The notes: a model not told the origin generated them from the letters alone. A stretch of 56,876 nucleotides of DNA from Bacteroidota bacterium (GCA_027592755.1 JAQCLE010000015.1:1-56876), one strand, 5' to 3'; counted from the stretch's first letter, positions 1 through 9,389 are shown. Numbers and translations: made by a program.

Positions 1-91
1 GTGGTTTCAATTGAAAGGCGACAGAAGGAGGAAGCTCCGAAAAAATGTAAAAAGCCTCTGGCGGGAAAGGCTCTTGAATCGGAATTTCTTT
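1..91. other. Window edge, no confident gene
   Basis: The first 91 bases precede the stop codon of the GH95 gene. A plus-strand frame is open from base 1 to a TGA at 112-114 and would overlap the end of that gene. Its translation is rich in Lys, Arg and Glu and matches no family I recognise. It could be the 3' end of a gene lying outside the window, or chance. Confidence 0.2.
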
Positions 92-2380
92 TTAGGGTTC
101 AATATTTAGTGTGATTAGATCCTCCGGAGAGGTTGAAATCAACAAGACCCCTTCGCCATCTATATGATAATCCATTGAGCATTGAAAATCAGTCGTAACA
201 AATGGATTCCTTAATTTCAAAGTACCTTCCTTTTCCGCTCTAATTTCAACTTTGACAACTTTCCCGTTTTCCCTTTTGGCTGAGATCAAAAATGCCCCTT
301 CCGTACGCAATTGGTCAAAACTTAAATCTTTCCATTCGGCAGGAACTGCCGGAAAAATATGTACAATACCCGTGTGACTTTGGATTAGCATCTCTTGTAA
401 TCCTGAAGCAAAAGCAAAATTACCCTCCAGCGTAAAAGGACGATACTTAAAGTTCGAATATCCTTTTCCTGATTGATCTCCATTTACATGAAAACTGTTG
501 GGCAAGCAAAAGCTTGTGGCAAAGATTCTGAGATTTTCTGCAGCTCCTTCCCCATCAAAGGCACGAGCCTTTAATCCTCCCAACCAACTGAAAGAATAGC
601 CAACCCATCCGGACGATCCGAAATCGTCGAGGCTGGCTATTGTATTCTTAATGATTTTTTGGTGTACTTCTCCTTTAGAAAAATCTATAATCCCCAAAGG
701 ATGATATCCCACTTGATGGGAGAAATGGCGATGAGATTCGTTGTATGGAGCATAGGGTGCAAACAATAAACCGCCTTCATCATCCACTGCCAAATCTGGC
801 CACTGAGCGAGAAGTTCTTTCCATTTGGCCGCTTCCTCATCCTGACCAATTTCGCTTGCCAATTCATCTGCTTTTTCATAAGTCCATCGGATCATTGCCA
901 AATCATAGTTGGTGGTCTCAGCAAACCAGGCATCCCTATCGTTATTGTGGATTTCAGGACTGGAACTGATAGGCAGTTTTCTTATTCCTTTATCATTTAC
1001 TTCAGAAACCCCTTCCAAAAAAATCGCAACGTCCCGAATCCATGGGTAAGCTCTTTGCTCCAGAAATTCCCGATCCATCGAGTACCTCCAGTGCAAGTAG
1101 AAATGCTGTCCGAGCCAGGCGGATACGGTTGGTCCAAAAGCATATTGAATCCAGCCACCCATAGGTTGCCCGGTTAAAGTGGTCACACCAGGCACATTCA
1201 ACCCTTCTGTTTCGTAGAATTCTTTCGTATATTTTTTGAACGTGTCCCTGTAGTTCCACAACCAATCAAGAAAGCCCACTTCTTCTTCCAGGTGGTTGCC
1301 ACTATAGGCCGGCCAGTAGCTAAGCTGTGTATTGAGATCGTGGTGAAAGTCACCTTTCCACGGTGGTAATTTACCATGGTCTGCTGTCCACACTGCCTGT
1401 AATGAAATAGGCGGAGATCCTACCCTGGCTGCCGACCCAAATTTGTATTGTTCGAGGTGCCATTGTTTCTGTAATACAGTATCCGGTACTTGAATTGACG
1501 ATTTTGACCAGAAATTACCCCACCAGGTCTGATGTGTATCAAAGGCATTCGCTAATCCAATTTGCAAATTTTTATTGGTTACCTCTTTTGCCAATGGTTT
1601 TTTCTCCCATCCGGGAAACTCTGAGCTGATACTCCAGCAGCCTTCCATAACGCCATTCTTAATAACATTGATTACATCGGTCTGGTATTTAAAACCACCC
1701 CAACCTTCTTGTTCATAAGTGATTGAATTCTGATTTTTAGAAATCTTGCCGATAGGATAGCCAAGTCTTCTTAAATCCTGCCCGGTGACGGGGCTTTCAA
1801 ACTCACTTTTCCCTTCTATGTTATATGCTGGTGGAATGAGATCGTAAGACAGGGAATTTTCAAGACCTTCAAATCTGTACCATCCCACTGGCTCGGTAGC
1901 ATGTACGAATGTCAATAGTCTAGCCCCGTTTTTCCATTTCACTTCGCACACAGCTTTATCGATGTACAAATGCACCGATTCTACTTCTCCTAAAGAGGAA
2001 ATATCAAACTCCAACGCCGCACCGGGAATCTTAGAAGGTGCAGGACTTTTGTCATAAGGAACATCAAACCTCTCTTGAACAGGTTTGTAATCATTCTTTT
2101 TCCATTGATCATAAACCCAACTGTATTTCCATTCAGGTGTTATGAGGTTTTCCATAGGGCGTAAGTCCCATAAGTCAGCCCTGTCCAGAGAGAATCGCAG
2201 CTTACCCTCTTTCTTCCAAATCAGAGCGCCAACCATGCCATTTCCGAGTGGGACCGCTTCATCCCAGACGTTCGATAGTTGATCGAAATGCAGGTCATAA
2301 GGGGTTGCCGTTAAAACTATCTCAATAGGAGTATTCGAAGTACAACTAAAGAGTAATGAAAGTAGTGCAACTAATCGCAT
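92..2380 (-). CDS. GH95-like exo-hydrolase lipoprotein (alpha-L-fucosidase or alpha-L-galactosidase)
   Basis: Predicted surface or periplasmic exo-glycosidase. The N-terminal beta domain begins with the family signature EAVPLGNGMVGA. The (alpha/alpha)6 barrel carries HHDLNTQLSYWPA (about residue 345), which supplies the Asn residues of the GH95 active site, and SSSPEIHNN (about residue 473), which holds the expected general-acid Glu. An HRHFSHQ motif and GWVGYSFSWLGG follow, as in GH95. I prefer the ATG at 2380 because it directly precedes a lipoprotein signal ending LLFSC; the frame stays open to 2428. The 762 residues fit the family. GH95 contains both alpha-L-fucosidases and alpha-L-galactosidases, and the GH117 and L-galactonate-type genes elsewhere in the window make L-galactose a reasonable substrate. 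Family call is firm, specificity is inference. Confidence 0.85.
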   Translation of the reverse strand: MRLVALLSLLFSCTSNTPIEIVLTATPYDLHFDQLSNVWDEAVPLGNGMVGALIWKKEGKLRFSLDRADLWDLRPMENLITPEWKYSWVYDQWKKNDYKPVQERFDVPYDKSPAPSKIPGAALEFDISSLGEVESVHLYIDKAVCEVKWKNGARLLTFVHATEPVGWYRFEGLENSLSYDLIPPAYNIEGKSEFESPVTGQDLRRLGYPIGKISKNQNSITYEQEGWGGFKYQTDVINVIKNGVMEGCWSISSEFPGWEKKPLAKEVTNKNLQIGLANAFDTHQTWWGNFWSKSSIQVPDTVLQKQWHLEQYKFGSAARVGSPPISLQAVWTADHGKLPPWKGDFHHDLNTQLSYWPAYSGNHLEEEVGFLDWLWNYRDTFKKYTKEFYETEGLNVPGVTTLTGQPMGGWIQYAFGPTVSAWLGQHFYLHWRYSMDREFLEQRAYPWIRDVAIFLEGVSEVNDKGIRKLPISSSPEIHNNDRDAWFAETTNYDLAMIRWTYEKADELASEIGQDEEAAKWKELLAQWPDLAVDDEGGLLFAPYAPYNESHRHFSHQVGYHPLGIIDFSKGEVHQKIIKNTIASLDDFGSSGWVGYSFSWLGGLKARAFDGEGAAENLRIFATSFCLPNSFHVNGDQSGKGYSNFKYRPFTLEGNFAFASGLQEMLIQSHTGIVHIFPAVPAEWKDLSFDQLRTEGAFLISAKRENGKVVKVEIRAEKEGTLKLRNPFVTTDFQCSMDYHIDGEGVLLISTSPEDLITLNIEP

Positions 2381-2507
2381 GGCGTTAGATCTGATTAATC
2401 TTATAATTTGTAATATCATGGCTCTCATAATCCGACTACTGAATGGCGTTTAAATCCTTCGGTGTTCCTTCCCAGTATCCAGGGATACTTCTTGTGGTAT
2501 GAGAGCA

Positions 2508-2621
2508 CTAAAACACTTCAGAATTCATCCATTGCTTAAAGTCAGGAATCTTCTCCAGTATTTTCTGATTGTCTTTGTCATGCTGTGCATCCCATAAATT
2601 GTAACGGGCTTGCATATTCAT
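2508..2621 (-). CDS. Small ORF of 37 residues, possible gene remnant
   Basis: An ATG 5 bases after the AMP nucleosidase stop opens a 37-residue frame that contains LWDAQHDKDNQKILEKIPDF and ends WMNSEVF. The composition (amphipathic, charged, with Trp residues) looks coding rather than random, and resembles a protein C-terminus. No family is recognised. It may be a real small protein translated after amn, or the 3' remnant of a deleted gene that once sat between amn and the GH95 gene. Confidence 0.35.
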   Translation of the reverse strand: MNMQARYNLWDAQHDKDNQKILEKIPDFKQWMNSEVF

Positions 2622-2625
2622 CACA

Positions 2626-3396
2626 TTAAAATTGAAGATGTTTTACGGTCAGACCATTATTAATAAGTTGATTAAGTGAGTCAATGCCGATCTTGAGATG
2701 ATGGCTGACAAAATCCTCAGTGACCTTAACATCACTTTCCCTGGTTTTGACGCCTTCAGGTATCATGGGCTGATCTGAAACCAAAAGCAAAGCGCCCGTT
2801 GGTATTTGATTAGCAAATCCCGACATGAAAATGGTGGCTGTTTCCATGTCAATACACATGCACCGCATTCTATTTAAGTATTTCTTGAATATCTTATCAT
2901 GCTCCCAAACCCTTCGGTTGGTGGTATAAACCGTTCCTGTCCAATAGTCCCGCCTATTATCCCTGATACTTGTGGAAACTGCCTTTTGCAGGCTAAAAGC
3001 CGGTAGAGCGGGTACCTCTGGTGGGAAATAATCATTGGATGTTCCTTCACCACGAATGGCAGCAATGGGCAAAACGAGGTCGCCAACTTTGTTCTTCTTT
3101 TTTAAGCCGCCACATTTTCCTAAAAACAAAGCAGCTTTTGGCTGGATAGCGCCTAACAGGTCCATCACCGTGGCGGCATTAGCGCTGCCTATACCAAAAT
3201 TGATGATTGTGATGCGGCCAAAAGTGGCATTGGGCATGGGTTTATCTTTCCCATTTACCCTTACATTATTCTGGCTCCCAAACATGTCAACATAGTGCTG
3301 AAAGTTGGTCAGCAAAATATGATCACCAAATTCATCCAATTCCGTACCGGTATATCTCGGCAACCAATTCTCAACAATCTCTTTCTTGCTCTTCAT
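2626..3396 (-). CDS. amn: AMP nucleosidase (short bacteroidete form)
   Basis: Hydrolyses AMP to adenine and ribose 5-phosphate in the cytoplasm, adjusting the adenylate pool. The 256 residues correspond to the phosphorylase-superfamily catalytic domain only; the E. coli enzyme is about 480 residues with an extra N-terminal domain. Visible motifs are INFGIGSANAATVMDLL and the FLGKCGGL loop for phosphate/ribose contacts, CIDMETATIF with the ribose-binding Met-Glu pair, and LLLVSDQPM with the catalytic-type Asp. It is a housekeeping-type gene surrounded by polysaccharide genes. No signal peptide is present, as expected. The start at 3396 gives a normal N-terminus for the short form. Confidence 0.88.
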   Translation of the reverse strand: MKSKKEIVENWLPRYTGTELDEFGDHILLTNFQHYVDMFGSQNNVRVNGKDKPMPNATFGRITIINFGIGSANAATVMDLLGAIQPKAALFLGKCGGLKKKNKVGDLVLPIAAIRGEGTSNDYFPPEVPALPAFSLQKAVSTSIRDNRRDYWTGTVYTTNRRVWEHDKIFKKYLNRMRCMCIDMETATIFMSGFANQIPTGALLLVSDQPMIPEGVKTRESDVKVTEDFVSHHLKIGIDSLNQLINNGLTVKHLQF

Positions 3397-3636
3397 ATAG
3401 AAAAATTAGTCTTTCTTTAGCGGATTGCCAACAGCTCAAATGATTATCGAGGTACGACAAGGCAATCGCTACCCAGACATAAATTCATGCCAACATTGTT
3501 GCCGGATATGAATATTTGCAGGACTTCTATTCTATCGTTCTATGGTTTGAAAGCGTAAGAACTTAGCACTTGCCTGCTTATGGAAAATACATTTTAGAAT
3601 ATCTCTTATCCTATTTTAATTCCTGGAGTAGTTGTA

Positions 3637-4659
3637 TTATTTGGCATTCGCCTCAATATATTTATCAAGTTTATTAGGATTACCGTCCTCGAGATCGCTG
3701 ATATAGTGGTACCATTCGGCCCATTCAAGTCCGTATTGTTCCCCGAGTTTCTTGTTGGAAATCTGGCTGAAGTTCAATCGTTTCGCGTCGATGTCGAAAA
3801 CGAAATGTTTCACCCAGTTGTGATCTGGTGACTTACCATCTTTGTCAAGGATCGCAAGTTTCTTTCCTTCAGCCGTCAGCTTGTCCTTCAGTTGTTGTCC
3901 ATATCGCTGGCCGGCAGGTCCCTTCGTCACATTGAGCATATTTATTTCCACCTTCTTATCGATATAGTCAGAGATATCCACGATCCTGTTGGTCCGCTGT
4001 GGTGTCCTGGAAAAATAATACCGGACCTTGGGGCTATGGGGCTTTAGTCCTGCGTCAAAATGTTCAGGATAATCGGCCCTTCCTCCGGCCATCCACCGTG
4101 CAGCTTCCACTGCCCTTGCCGTAACGTAATGATCCGGATTTTCTTCATGGTGTTCCCACGGATCCCAGCAGACAATAGTATCCACTTTCAACAAACGGAA
4201 TAAAAATATAAGTCTTCCTTTCAGATCCTGAATCCCCATATTGTCCATCTGGTGATGGTTATACATCAAATCATAGGCTTTTTCCATGCCATATCCTTTG
4301 GCTACATTGCTGCTGTCGATGGCATTGCCCAGGGCGTCGCCCTTGCTGTCATCAGATGTCCGAATCAGATAGCCGGTGTACCCTTCATCCATTAATTTGG
4401 CAACCAGACCGCCAGCGAACAGTGGAATATCATCGGCGTGAGCTTGTATCGCTGCAAGCACTTTTCCCTGATGTGGCTTGCCCTTTACCGCTTTTTCAAC
4501 AATTATTTCTTCATCATCTTGTAAAATAACTGTCTGTTTTTTTGAGCTTCGGCTAACATTCCCCTTGATTTTGCCAGCCGGAGCAGCTGACGCCAATAAA
4601 GAAGATCCGACCAAAGCGCCAGACAACATTCCTTTTTGTAAGAATTCTTTGCGTTTCAT
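3637..4659 (-). CDS. Secreted PIG-L (LmbE) family deacetylase
   Basis: Predicted zinc-dependent N-deacetylase acting on an acetylated amino sugar or related substrate outside the cytoplasm. The N-terminus (KRKEFLQKGMLSGALVGSSL) resembles a Tat-type signal, though the first of the two arginines is Lys. The domain starts with AIQAHADDIPLFAGG, where His and the two Asp bind zinc and act in catalysis, followed by RTSDDSKGD and the second zinc site NPDHYVTAR. Length, 340 residues, is long for the core and includes a C-terminal extension of about 100 residues with YHYISDLEDGNPNKLD. The substrate is unknown. It is separated by 54 bases from the upstream dehydratase gene, so co-transcription is likely. 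Confidence 0.85.
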   Translation of the reverse strand: MKRKEFLQKGMLSGALVGSSLLASAAPAGKIKGNVSRSSKKQTVILQDDEEIIVEKAVKGKPHQGKVLAAIQAHADDIPLFAGGLVAKLMDEGYTGYLIRTSDDSKGDALGNAIDSSNVAKGYGMEKAYDLMYNHHQMDNMGIQDLKGRLIFLFRLLKVDTIVCWDPWEHHEENPDHYVTARAVEAARWMAGGRADYPEHFDAGLKPHSPKVRYYFSRTPQRTNRIVDISDYIDKKVEINMLNVTKGPAGQRYGQQLKDKLTAEGKKLAILDKDGKSPDHNWVKHFVFDIDAKRLNFSQISNKKLGEQYGLEWAEWYHYISDLEDGNPNKLDKYIEANAK

Positions 4660-4713
4660 ATGATTTTTGTTCTTATGGTTAAATTATAGGTTTTTTTAGA
4701 CCACACGGGTCAA

Positions 4714-6264
4714 TCATTTTTTATAGGGCTCCGGTTGCTTGATCTCAGTTCCACCGGTTGTTCTGCCGCTCCACAGGTAATCGCTTGAACTAATATCACT
4801 CCATTCAGGAGTGGGTTTGAAGAAACTATCATAACGTGGATCCAGATGCTCTTTCAAAACATCTTCTTGTAATTCAATTCCCAAGCCAGGGGAATCCGGA
4901 ACAAGCGCAAATCCCTTCTCCATGATGTTATTGCCATCGGTTGTTTTTACAAGATCCTTCCACCACGGGTTATCCAAAGAGCCATTATTAGGCATCTCCA
5001 ATGAAAGCACATTGTTTGTGGCAGCGGCACAATGAATATTGGCCATGAATGAAACAGGAGTGCCTGCAAAATGCAAAATCATGGGAACTCCCTGGGACTC
5101 GGCATAATCACCAATGATCTTGGTTTCCAAAAGCCCACCCGAGGTAGCTAAGTCAGGTTGAACAATATCTACCGCATGTGCATCAATAAGTTTGATGAAT
5201 TTTTCCTTTAAATAAATATCCTCTCCGGTAAGTGTAGGCGTTTCAATTGCGTCGGTAACTGTTTTCCATTGATCTATATAATCCATGGGGAAAAAATCTT
5301 CAAGGAACGCCAATCTGTAAGGATCAAGTGCTTTACCAACACGTATCGCTGTATTCACATCATAATTCCCAACTCCATCAGCGCCAAGCGGAAGGTCCCA
5401 CCCTACTACATTACGCACCATTTCAACATACTTGGCAAGCTCATCCAGCCCCTTATCAGTAATTTGAGTCTGTGTGAAGGGTTGTTTAGCTCTTAAATCA
5501 CCGGTTTGAACTGGAGCATAGCTGTTCCTGTACTCCGCGGTAAACCAAAACCGATCATTGACAGTTGTTCCGGGGATATCGGCAATCCATGATAAAGAGG
5601 GATACATCTTAAACCAGGTGATGCCCAGCTCTTCCTTGCGGAATTTCATTTCTTCTTTAAACTTATCGACATCCATGTTCCTTCCATCGTGCCTGGGAAC
5701 ATAAGCGTACATTCTAATCTTTTCGCGGTATTTTCCTCCCAGCAATCGCCAGCAAGGCACGTTATAGGCTTTACCGGTTAAATCCCACAGCGCCATTTCA
5801 ACAGCACTCACACCGCCACCTTGCCGTGCATGACCGCCAAATTGTTTGATGAGCTTGAATAACATTTCTACGTTAGTAGGATTCAAACCCAGAAGACGGC
5901 TTTTAAGCATCAATGCATACCGCCAATCCGCCCCATCTCTTACTTCACCTAATCCATAAATACCCTGATTAGTGTCAATGCGAATAATTGGTCGTCTACC
6001 AACAGCCACACAATACCGCATATCTGTGATTTTCAAATCAGAGGGATTTGAGGAGCGTTGCACTTTTGAGGTAGTCTCGGCAATGGAGTCTTCTACCGAC
6101 AAACTCATCATACCCGCCAAAGACATTCCCCCGAGGGCTGTTTTTTTAAAGAAATCACGACGACCCTGTTTCGGCGCAGGACCGATTGGTTCTTTTGGGG
6201 GAGGCTGGGTAGTGAAATTCTCTTCTTGCTTGTTTTTCGTAAGTTCTTTTAGGATATTTTTCAT
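4714..6264 (-). CDS. Tat-exported enolase-superfamily acid-sugar dehydratase (copy 1)
   Basis: Mandelate racemase / muconate lactonizing enzyme family member, expected to remove water from a sugar acid. After a basic leader the twin-arginine motif GRRDFFKK lies at 34-41, followed by a hydrophobic stretch to about residue 55, so export is likely. The barrel has Lys219 (WFKM), metal-ligand candidates Asp296 (GADG), Glu322 (LED) and Glu348 (GED), and His398 (LHFAGTP). At 516 residues it is longer than the usual 350-420 because of the leader, a loop near 225-265 and a C-terminal tail. It is about 45% alike by eye to the gene at 7724-9181, and the two flank an exported aldolase. Substrate unknown; dehydratase role inferred from the active-site pattern. 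Confidence 0.8.
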   Translation of the reverse strand: MKNILKELTKNKQEENFTTQPPPKEPIGPAPKQGRRDFFKKTALGGMSLAGMMSLSVEDSIAETTSKVQRSSNPSDLKITDMRYCVAVGRRPIIRIDTNQGIYGLGEVRDGADWRYALMLKSRLLGLNPTNVEMLFKLIKQFGGHARQGGGVSAVEMALWDLTGKAYNVPCWRLLGGKYREKIRMYAYVPRHDGRNMDVDKFKEEMKFRKEELGITWFKMYPSLSWIADIPGTTVNDRFWFTAEYRNSYAPVQTGDLRAKQPFTQTQITDKGLDELAKYVEMVRNVVGWDLPLGADGVGNYDVNTAIRVGKALDPYRLAFLEDFFPMDYIDQWKTVTDAIETPTLTGEDIYLKEKFIKLIDAHAVDIVQPDLATSGGLLETKIIGDYAESQGVPMILHFAGTPVSFMANIHCAAATNNVLSLEMPNNGSLDNPWWKDLVKTTDGNNIMEKGFALVPDSPGLGIELQEDVLKEHLDPRYDSFFKPTPEWSDISSSDYLWSGRTTGGTEIKQPEPYKK

Positions 6265-6536
6265 AATAGTTGGGGGTTAGTTTATCATCTAATTTAAGAA
6301 ATCGATGATGATTTTTGTTTTATTCAAATTGACACTACATAAAGCTTTGGTTGTTCATGAGAATAACCGTCGTAAAATTCTAGTAATAAATGGCAGTAAG
6401 AGATTGTAATAAAAAAAGGTGCTATAGATCTATAGCACCTTTTTTTAATGATGTCCATATGCATTGATTCGAAAATCATTTGAAAATGAGAACCGGGAGT
6501 GCGATTCCATTTTTTTGGGAATTCTAATTCAGCATA
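6265..6536. other. Intergenic spacer with strong hairpin
   Basis: This 272-base gap separates the aldolase gene from the next dehydratase gene. Apart from the perfect palindrome at 6411-6446 I see no coding pattern and no RNA gene. Confidence 0.6.
6411..6446. terminator. Bidirectional intrinsic terminator-like palindrome
   Basis: Seven A residues, a perfect 22-bp palindrome (11-base arm GGTGCTATAGA and its complement) and seven T residues follow one another without mismatch. The hairpin plus U-tract would form on either strand. It lies between two minus-strand genes, so it would end or attenuate transcription coming from the aldolase gene, giving copy 1 dehydratase its own transcription. Confidence 0.8.
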
Positions 6537-7511
6537 TTAGTTCGCACCCCTTGCCGCCCCTTTTTCTTCTCTCTCTTTTATAAAATCTGTTAATTCCTTT
6601 TTGGGCATCGGTAGATTCGGATATTGATCTATCCATTGCTTAAAATCTTTTTCAAACACATCATCATCTACAACAAAGGCCTCATTAACATATTGGTATT
6701 TGTTGGTCCTCATGCAAAAACGATTGAACTCATCACGTAGAGCCGTGTATTCACCAGAAATTACTACGCCCTGTACAAGATGAGGCGGAATAAAAGCAAC
6801 ACCCGTTGTTTTGGCAAGCACTACGTCACCCGGTAAAACCGTTACCCGACCTATGCGAATAGGACCATTTATACTGGCGATCATCATCTGTTTAATTGCC
6901 GAAGGATCTGAACCTCGAACCCAACCATTAAACCCTTCAATCTGGGATAGGCCCTCAACATCTCGTACAGATCCATTAAATATTATCCCTCTTTTCCCTG
7001 CCTTGTAAATAGCATTTCCAAGGTTATCACCAATCAAAGTACCTTCTACCATTTTACCATAGCTATCCGCTACGTAGACATCCCCATCCATTAATTTAAT
7101 AATGGGGGCATAATTTGTTACAGGCGTTTTTGTGCCTTCTTTTTCTGCCTGCTTCTGTACATAGTTATTAAAATCTTCTCTTAAAGGCGTAAACTGAGCA
7201 GTTACTACACGCCCTGTCATTACATTTTCAGGATGCAGAATCTCCCAGCCGTTTTCATAAGTACTTGCGAAGTTTTCAAATTGGCTCTCATATCCGCTCC
7301 TACGCAATGAACCCCAGACTTCTTCCATGGAAAGTGCTTTTAATCTTTCCAGCAACTGATCAGAAACTTTTGGCCTTCCATCTGATGTACGCTCACCTGT
7401 CCATTCAGGAGTTAGTTCCTTTATACTCCCGGCTGGCCATACGACACTCTGGGATTTAGAATGAAATCCAAGTAAAATAAAGGCAAAAGATATTAATAGT
7501 ATTTTTTTCAT
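6537..7511 (-). CDS. Exported RraA-like / HMG aldolase family protein
   Basis: Member of the RraA / 4-hydroxy-4-methyl-2-oxoglutarate aldolase fold, 324 residues including a Sec-type signal peptide (MKKILLISFAFILLGFHSKS). Known relatives with catalytic function cleave pyruvate from 4-hydroxy-2-oxo acids with Mg or Mn. The key loop GDNLGN (161-166), the Arg183-Asp184 pair in FNGSVRD, and GDVVLAKTTGVAFIPP (228-243) are all present, so catalysis is more likely than the RNase E-inhibitor role of E. coli RraA. The N-terminal 90 residues and the C-terminal 60 are extra to the core. Gene order dehydratase-aldolase-dehydratase suggests that it splits a 2-keto-3-deoxy acid outside the cytoplasm; this is inference, and secreted members are unusual. 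Confidence 0.8.
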   Translation of the reverse strand: MKKILLISFAFILLGFHSKSQSVVWPAGSIKELTPEWTGERTSDGRPKVSDQLLERLKALSMEEVWGSLRRSGYESQFENFASTYENGWEILHPENVMTGRVVTAQFTPLREDFNNYVQKQAEKEGTKTPVTNYAPIIKLMDGDVYVADSYGKMVEGTLIGDNLGNAIYKAGKRGIIFNGSVRDVEGLSQIEGFNGWVRGSDPSAIKQMMIASINGPIRIGRVTVLPGDVVLAKTTGVAFIPPHLVQGVVISGEYTALRDEFNRFCMRTNKYQYVNEAFVVDDDVFEKDFKQWIDQYPNLPMPKKELTDFIKEREEKGAARGAN

Positions 7512-7723
7512 AACATTTTGGTTTAGTTTAAAAATAGCAAGGGCACATTAATTCAAATTTTCCAGCTGCTGCAAGTTTGATCTTTTTAAGACTACCTAAG
7601 GGAATTAGGTTTTAACCAGGGCCTTTGGCATCACTGGTAGCCATAAACAAGAAAGACAAATCAGAGCAACCCAAAGCACCAACTTGTCTTTCGTCAAAAA
7701 TTCAATTCACCAAATGAAGCTCA

Positions 7724-9181
7724 TTAACTCCATAGCCTGTCATTGGCACGTATTTTATCCCATTCTGGGGTTGGGGCAAAAAACTTCTCTCCCTCTATCA
7801 GGTATTTCTTTACCATATCCTCATTGAGTTCTACTCCTATTCCTGGCTTTTCCGGTACGGTGACATAACCATCTTTAACAATTGGCCCATCAAAACCTGT
7901 CACCAGATTTTCCCAATCCTTCTTATCTACGGCATGATGCTCCAGCCACATAAAATTTTCAGTGGCAGCTGCAGCATGAACTGCACCAAGGAAGGAAACA
8001 GGTCCTGCTGCATGATGTTGCATAAACCCAATGCCATGTCTTGTCGCAAAATCTCCGATTTTCTTGGTTTCTAAAATCCCTCCTGCTGTGTTTGGATCGG
8101 GATGAACTATGTCAACTGATCTAGTCTCAATCAATTTTTCAAATCCACCCTGAAGCATATAGATATCTTCTCCTGTTTGAATAGGTGTTGTAGTTGACTG
8201 CGTTAATTCTCTTAACTGATCTGTTAACTGCCATGGTATGATATCTTCAATGTAGGCCAGGTTATACTTCTCAGAAGCCCTTGCGAGTTTAATGGCTTCA
8301 TTAATACCAAAATGTCCCCAATGATCTGTTCCCATTGGTATATCATATCCAATTTTCGAACGCATGACATCCAGAAATTCCATCAATTTATCAATACCCT
8401 TGTCAGTGACTTGAACCCTGGTAAACGGGTGCATAGTTTTGTTATATGTCGAATAATCATATTGATAGGGATTATATTTAGCATCAGGGGAATTGATAAC
8501 TGTACCTGGGATGCCCTCGAGTAAACGAATTCCAATGTCCATCTTCAAAGCAGTATAGCCCTGATCGATTCTAGCTTGCATCCGTGCAGCATATTCATTC
8601 GGATCTCGTGAAATAGTCGTATCACAATACACCCGTACTTTGTCCCGGTATTTTCCACCTAATAATTGATACACAGGGACATTGTAAGCCTTTCCTACGA
8701 TATCCCATAGGGCCATTTCAACACCAGATACACCACCTCCCTGGCGTGCGTGACCTCCAAACTGCTTAATGATACCAAACAGACGCTCCACATTACATGG
8801 ATTTTCACCCAGTAGCCGGCTTTTCAAAAACAACGCATACTCCTTTGCTGCGCCATCGCGAACGTCACCATGGCCAATTATACCCTGGTTGGTATAAATT
8901 CTTACAATCGGAGTTCTAAATACGACATCTCCACCAATCTCAGCAATCCGCAAATCAGTAATTTTGAGCTCTGATGGAGCCGAATATCGATTCACATTTT
9001 GTGAAGCGTAAGCTACTTGTTCACTTACCGAAGCTTTTGCTAACCCGGCAAGGCTCAGCCCCCCAAGGGTAAGACCGCCCGCTTTCTTAAAAAATGACCG
9101 TCTGCTGTCTGCCTGCTTTTCTTTTTCTTCTTTCTGGGTGTCTTTAAAAATGTTTTGTAGTTTTTTGTTTTTATAAATCAT
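7724..9181 (-). CDS. Tat-exported enolase-superfamily acid-sugar dehydratase (copy 2)
   Basis: A second mandelate racemase family enzyme, 485 residues. The twin-arginine motif SRRSFFKK is at 26-33, followed by a Gly/Leu/Ala-rich h-region to about residue 50. Active-site candidates are Lys213 (ALKMDIG), Asp286 (GTDHWGH), Glu312 (IED), Glu338 (GED) and His389/His390 (QHHAAGP). It shares with copy 1 the block QFGGHARQGGGVS and the ENP-NVE-LF signature. Differences in the loop after the catalytic Lys and in the His motif suggest different substrates. It is the first gene of the minus-strand trio and is transcribed away from the SDR gene at 9462 across a shared 280-base promoter region. Confidence 0.8.
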   Translation of the reverse strand: MIYKNKKLQNIFKDTQKEEKEKQADSRRSFFKKAGGLTLGGLSLAGLAKASVSEQVAYASQNVNRYSAPSELKITDLRIAEIGGDVVFRTPIVRIYTNQGIIGHGDVRDGAAKEYALFLKSRLLGENPCNVERLFGIIKQFGGHARQGGGVSGVEMALWDIVGKAYNVPVYQLLGGKYRDKVRVYCDTTISRDPNEYAARMQARIDQGYTALKMDIGIRLLEGIPGTVINSPDAKYNPYQYDYSTYNKTMHPFTRVQVTDKGIDKLMEFLDVMRSKIGYDIPMGTDHWGHFGINEAIKLARASEKYNLAYIEDIIPWQLTDQLRELTQSTTTPIQTGEDIYMLQGGFEKLIETRSVDIVHPDPNTAGGILETKKIGDFATRHGIGFMQHHAAGPVSFLGAVHAAAATENFMWLEHHAVDKKDWENLVTGFDGPIVKDGYVTVPEKPGIGVELNEDMVKKYLIEGEKFFAPTPEWDKIRANDRLWS

Positions 9182-9381
9182 TTATTTTGGCTTTAGGTTT
9201 CTATTAATAATTTAGTAAAAAGTAGTTAAAATAAAGGTTCCATCAAAGGCACCTTTTATAGTTAGAGGAGATTCTTATCCAAAGGGAGAAATTAAAGGCC
9301 TTACGATCTTCGATCAAATTTTAGTCAGCAGGCCTGAGGCATTTCTCATAATTCCTGACATGCAATAATTCATCTCAGTTA

Positions 9382-9389
9382 TATCTTTG
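9382..9389 (+). promoter_or_regulatory. Candidate -7 element, TAnnTTTG type
   Basis: TATCTTTG matches the Bacteroidota -7 consensus TAnnTTTG exactly. It lies 73 bases upstream of the SDR start in the divergent region between the dehydratase and SDR genes. No convincing -33 TTTG is seen at the ideal spacing. Confidence 0.45.

Noticed and set aside
6537-7511. RNase E inhibitor (RraA proper)
   Set aside because: A signal peptide and the Arg-Asp metal/pyruvate motif argue for an exported aldolase.
7600-7723. 30-codon hydrophobic minus-strand frame between dehydratase copy 2 and aldolase genes
   Set aside because: It has no ATG, only TTG or ATT, and overlaps a weak hairpin. The Leu/Trp-rich translation is suggestive but unsupported.
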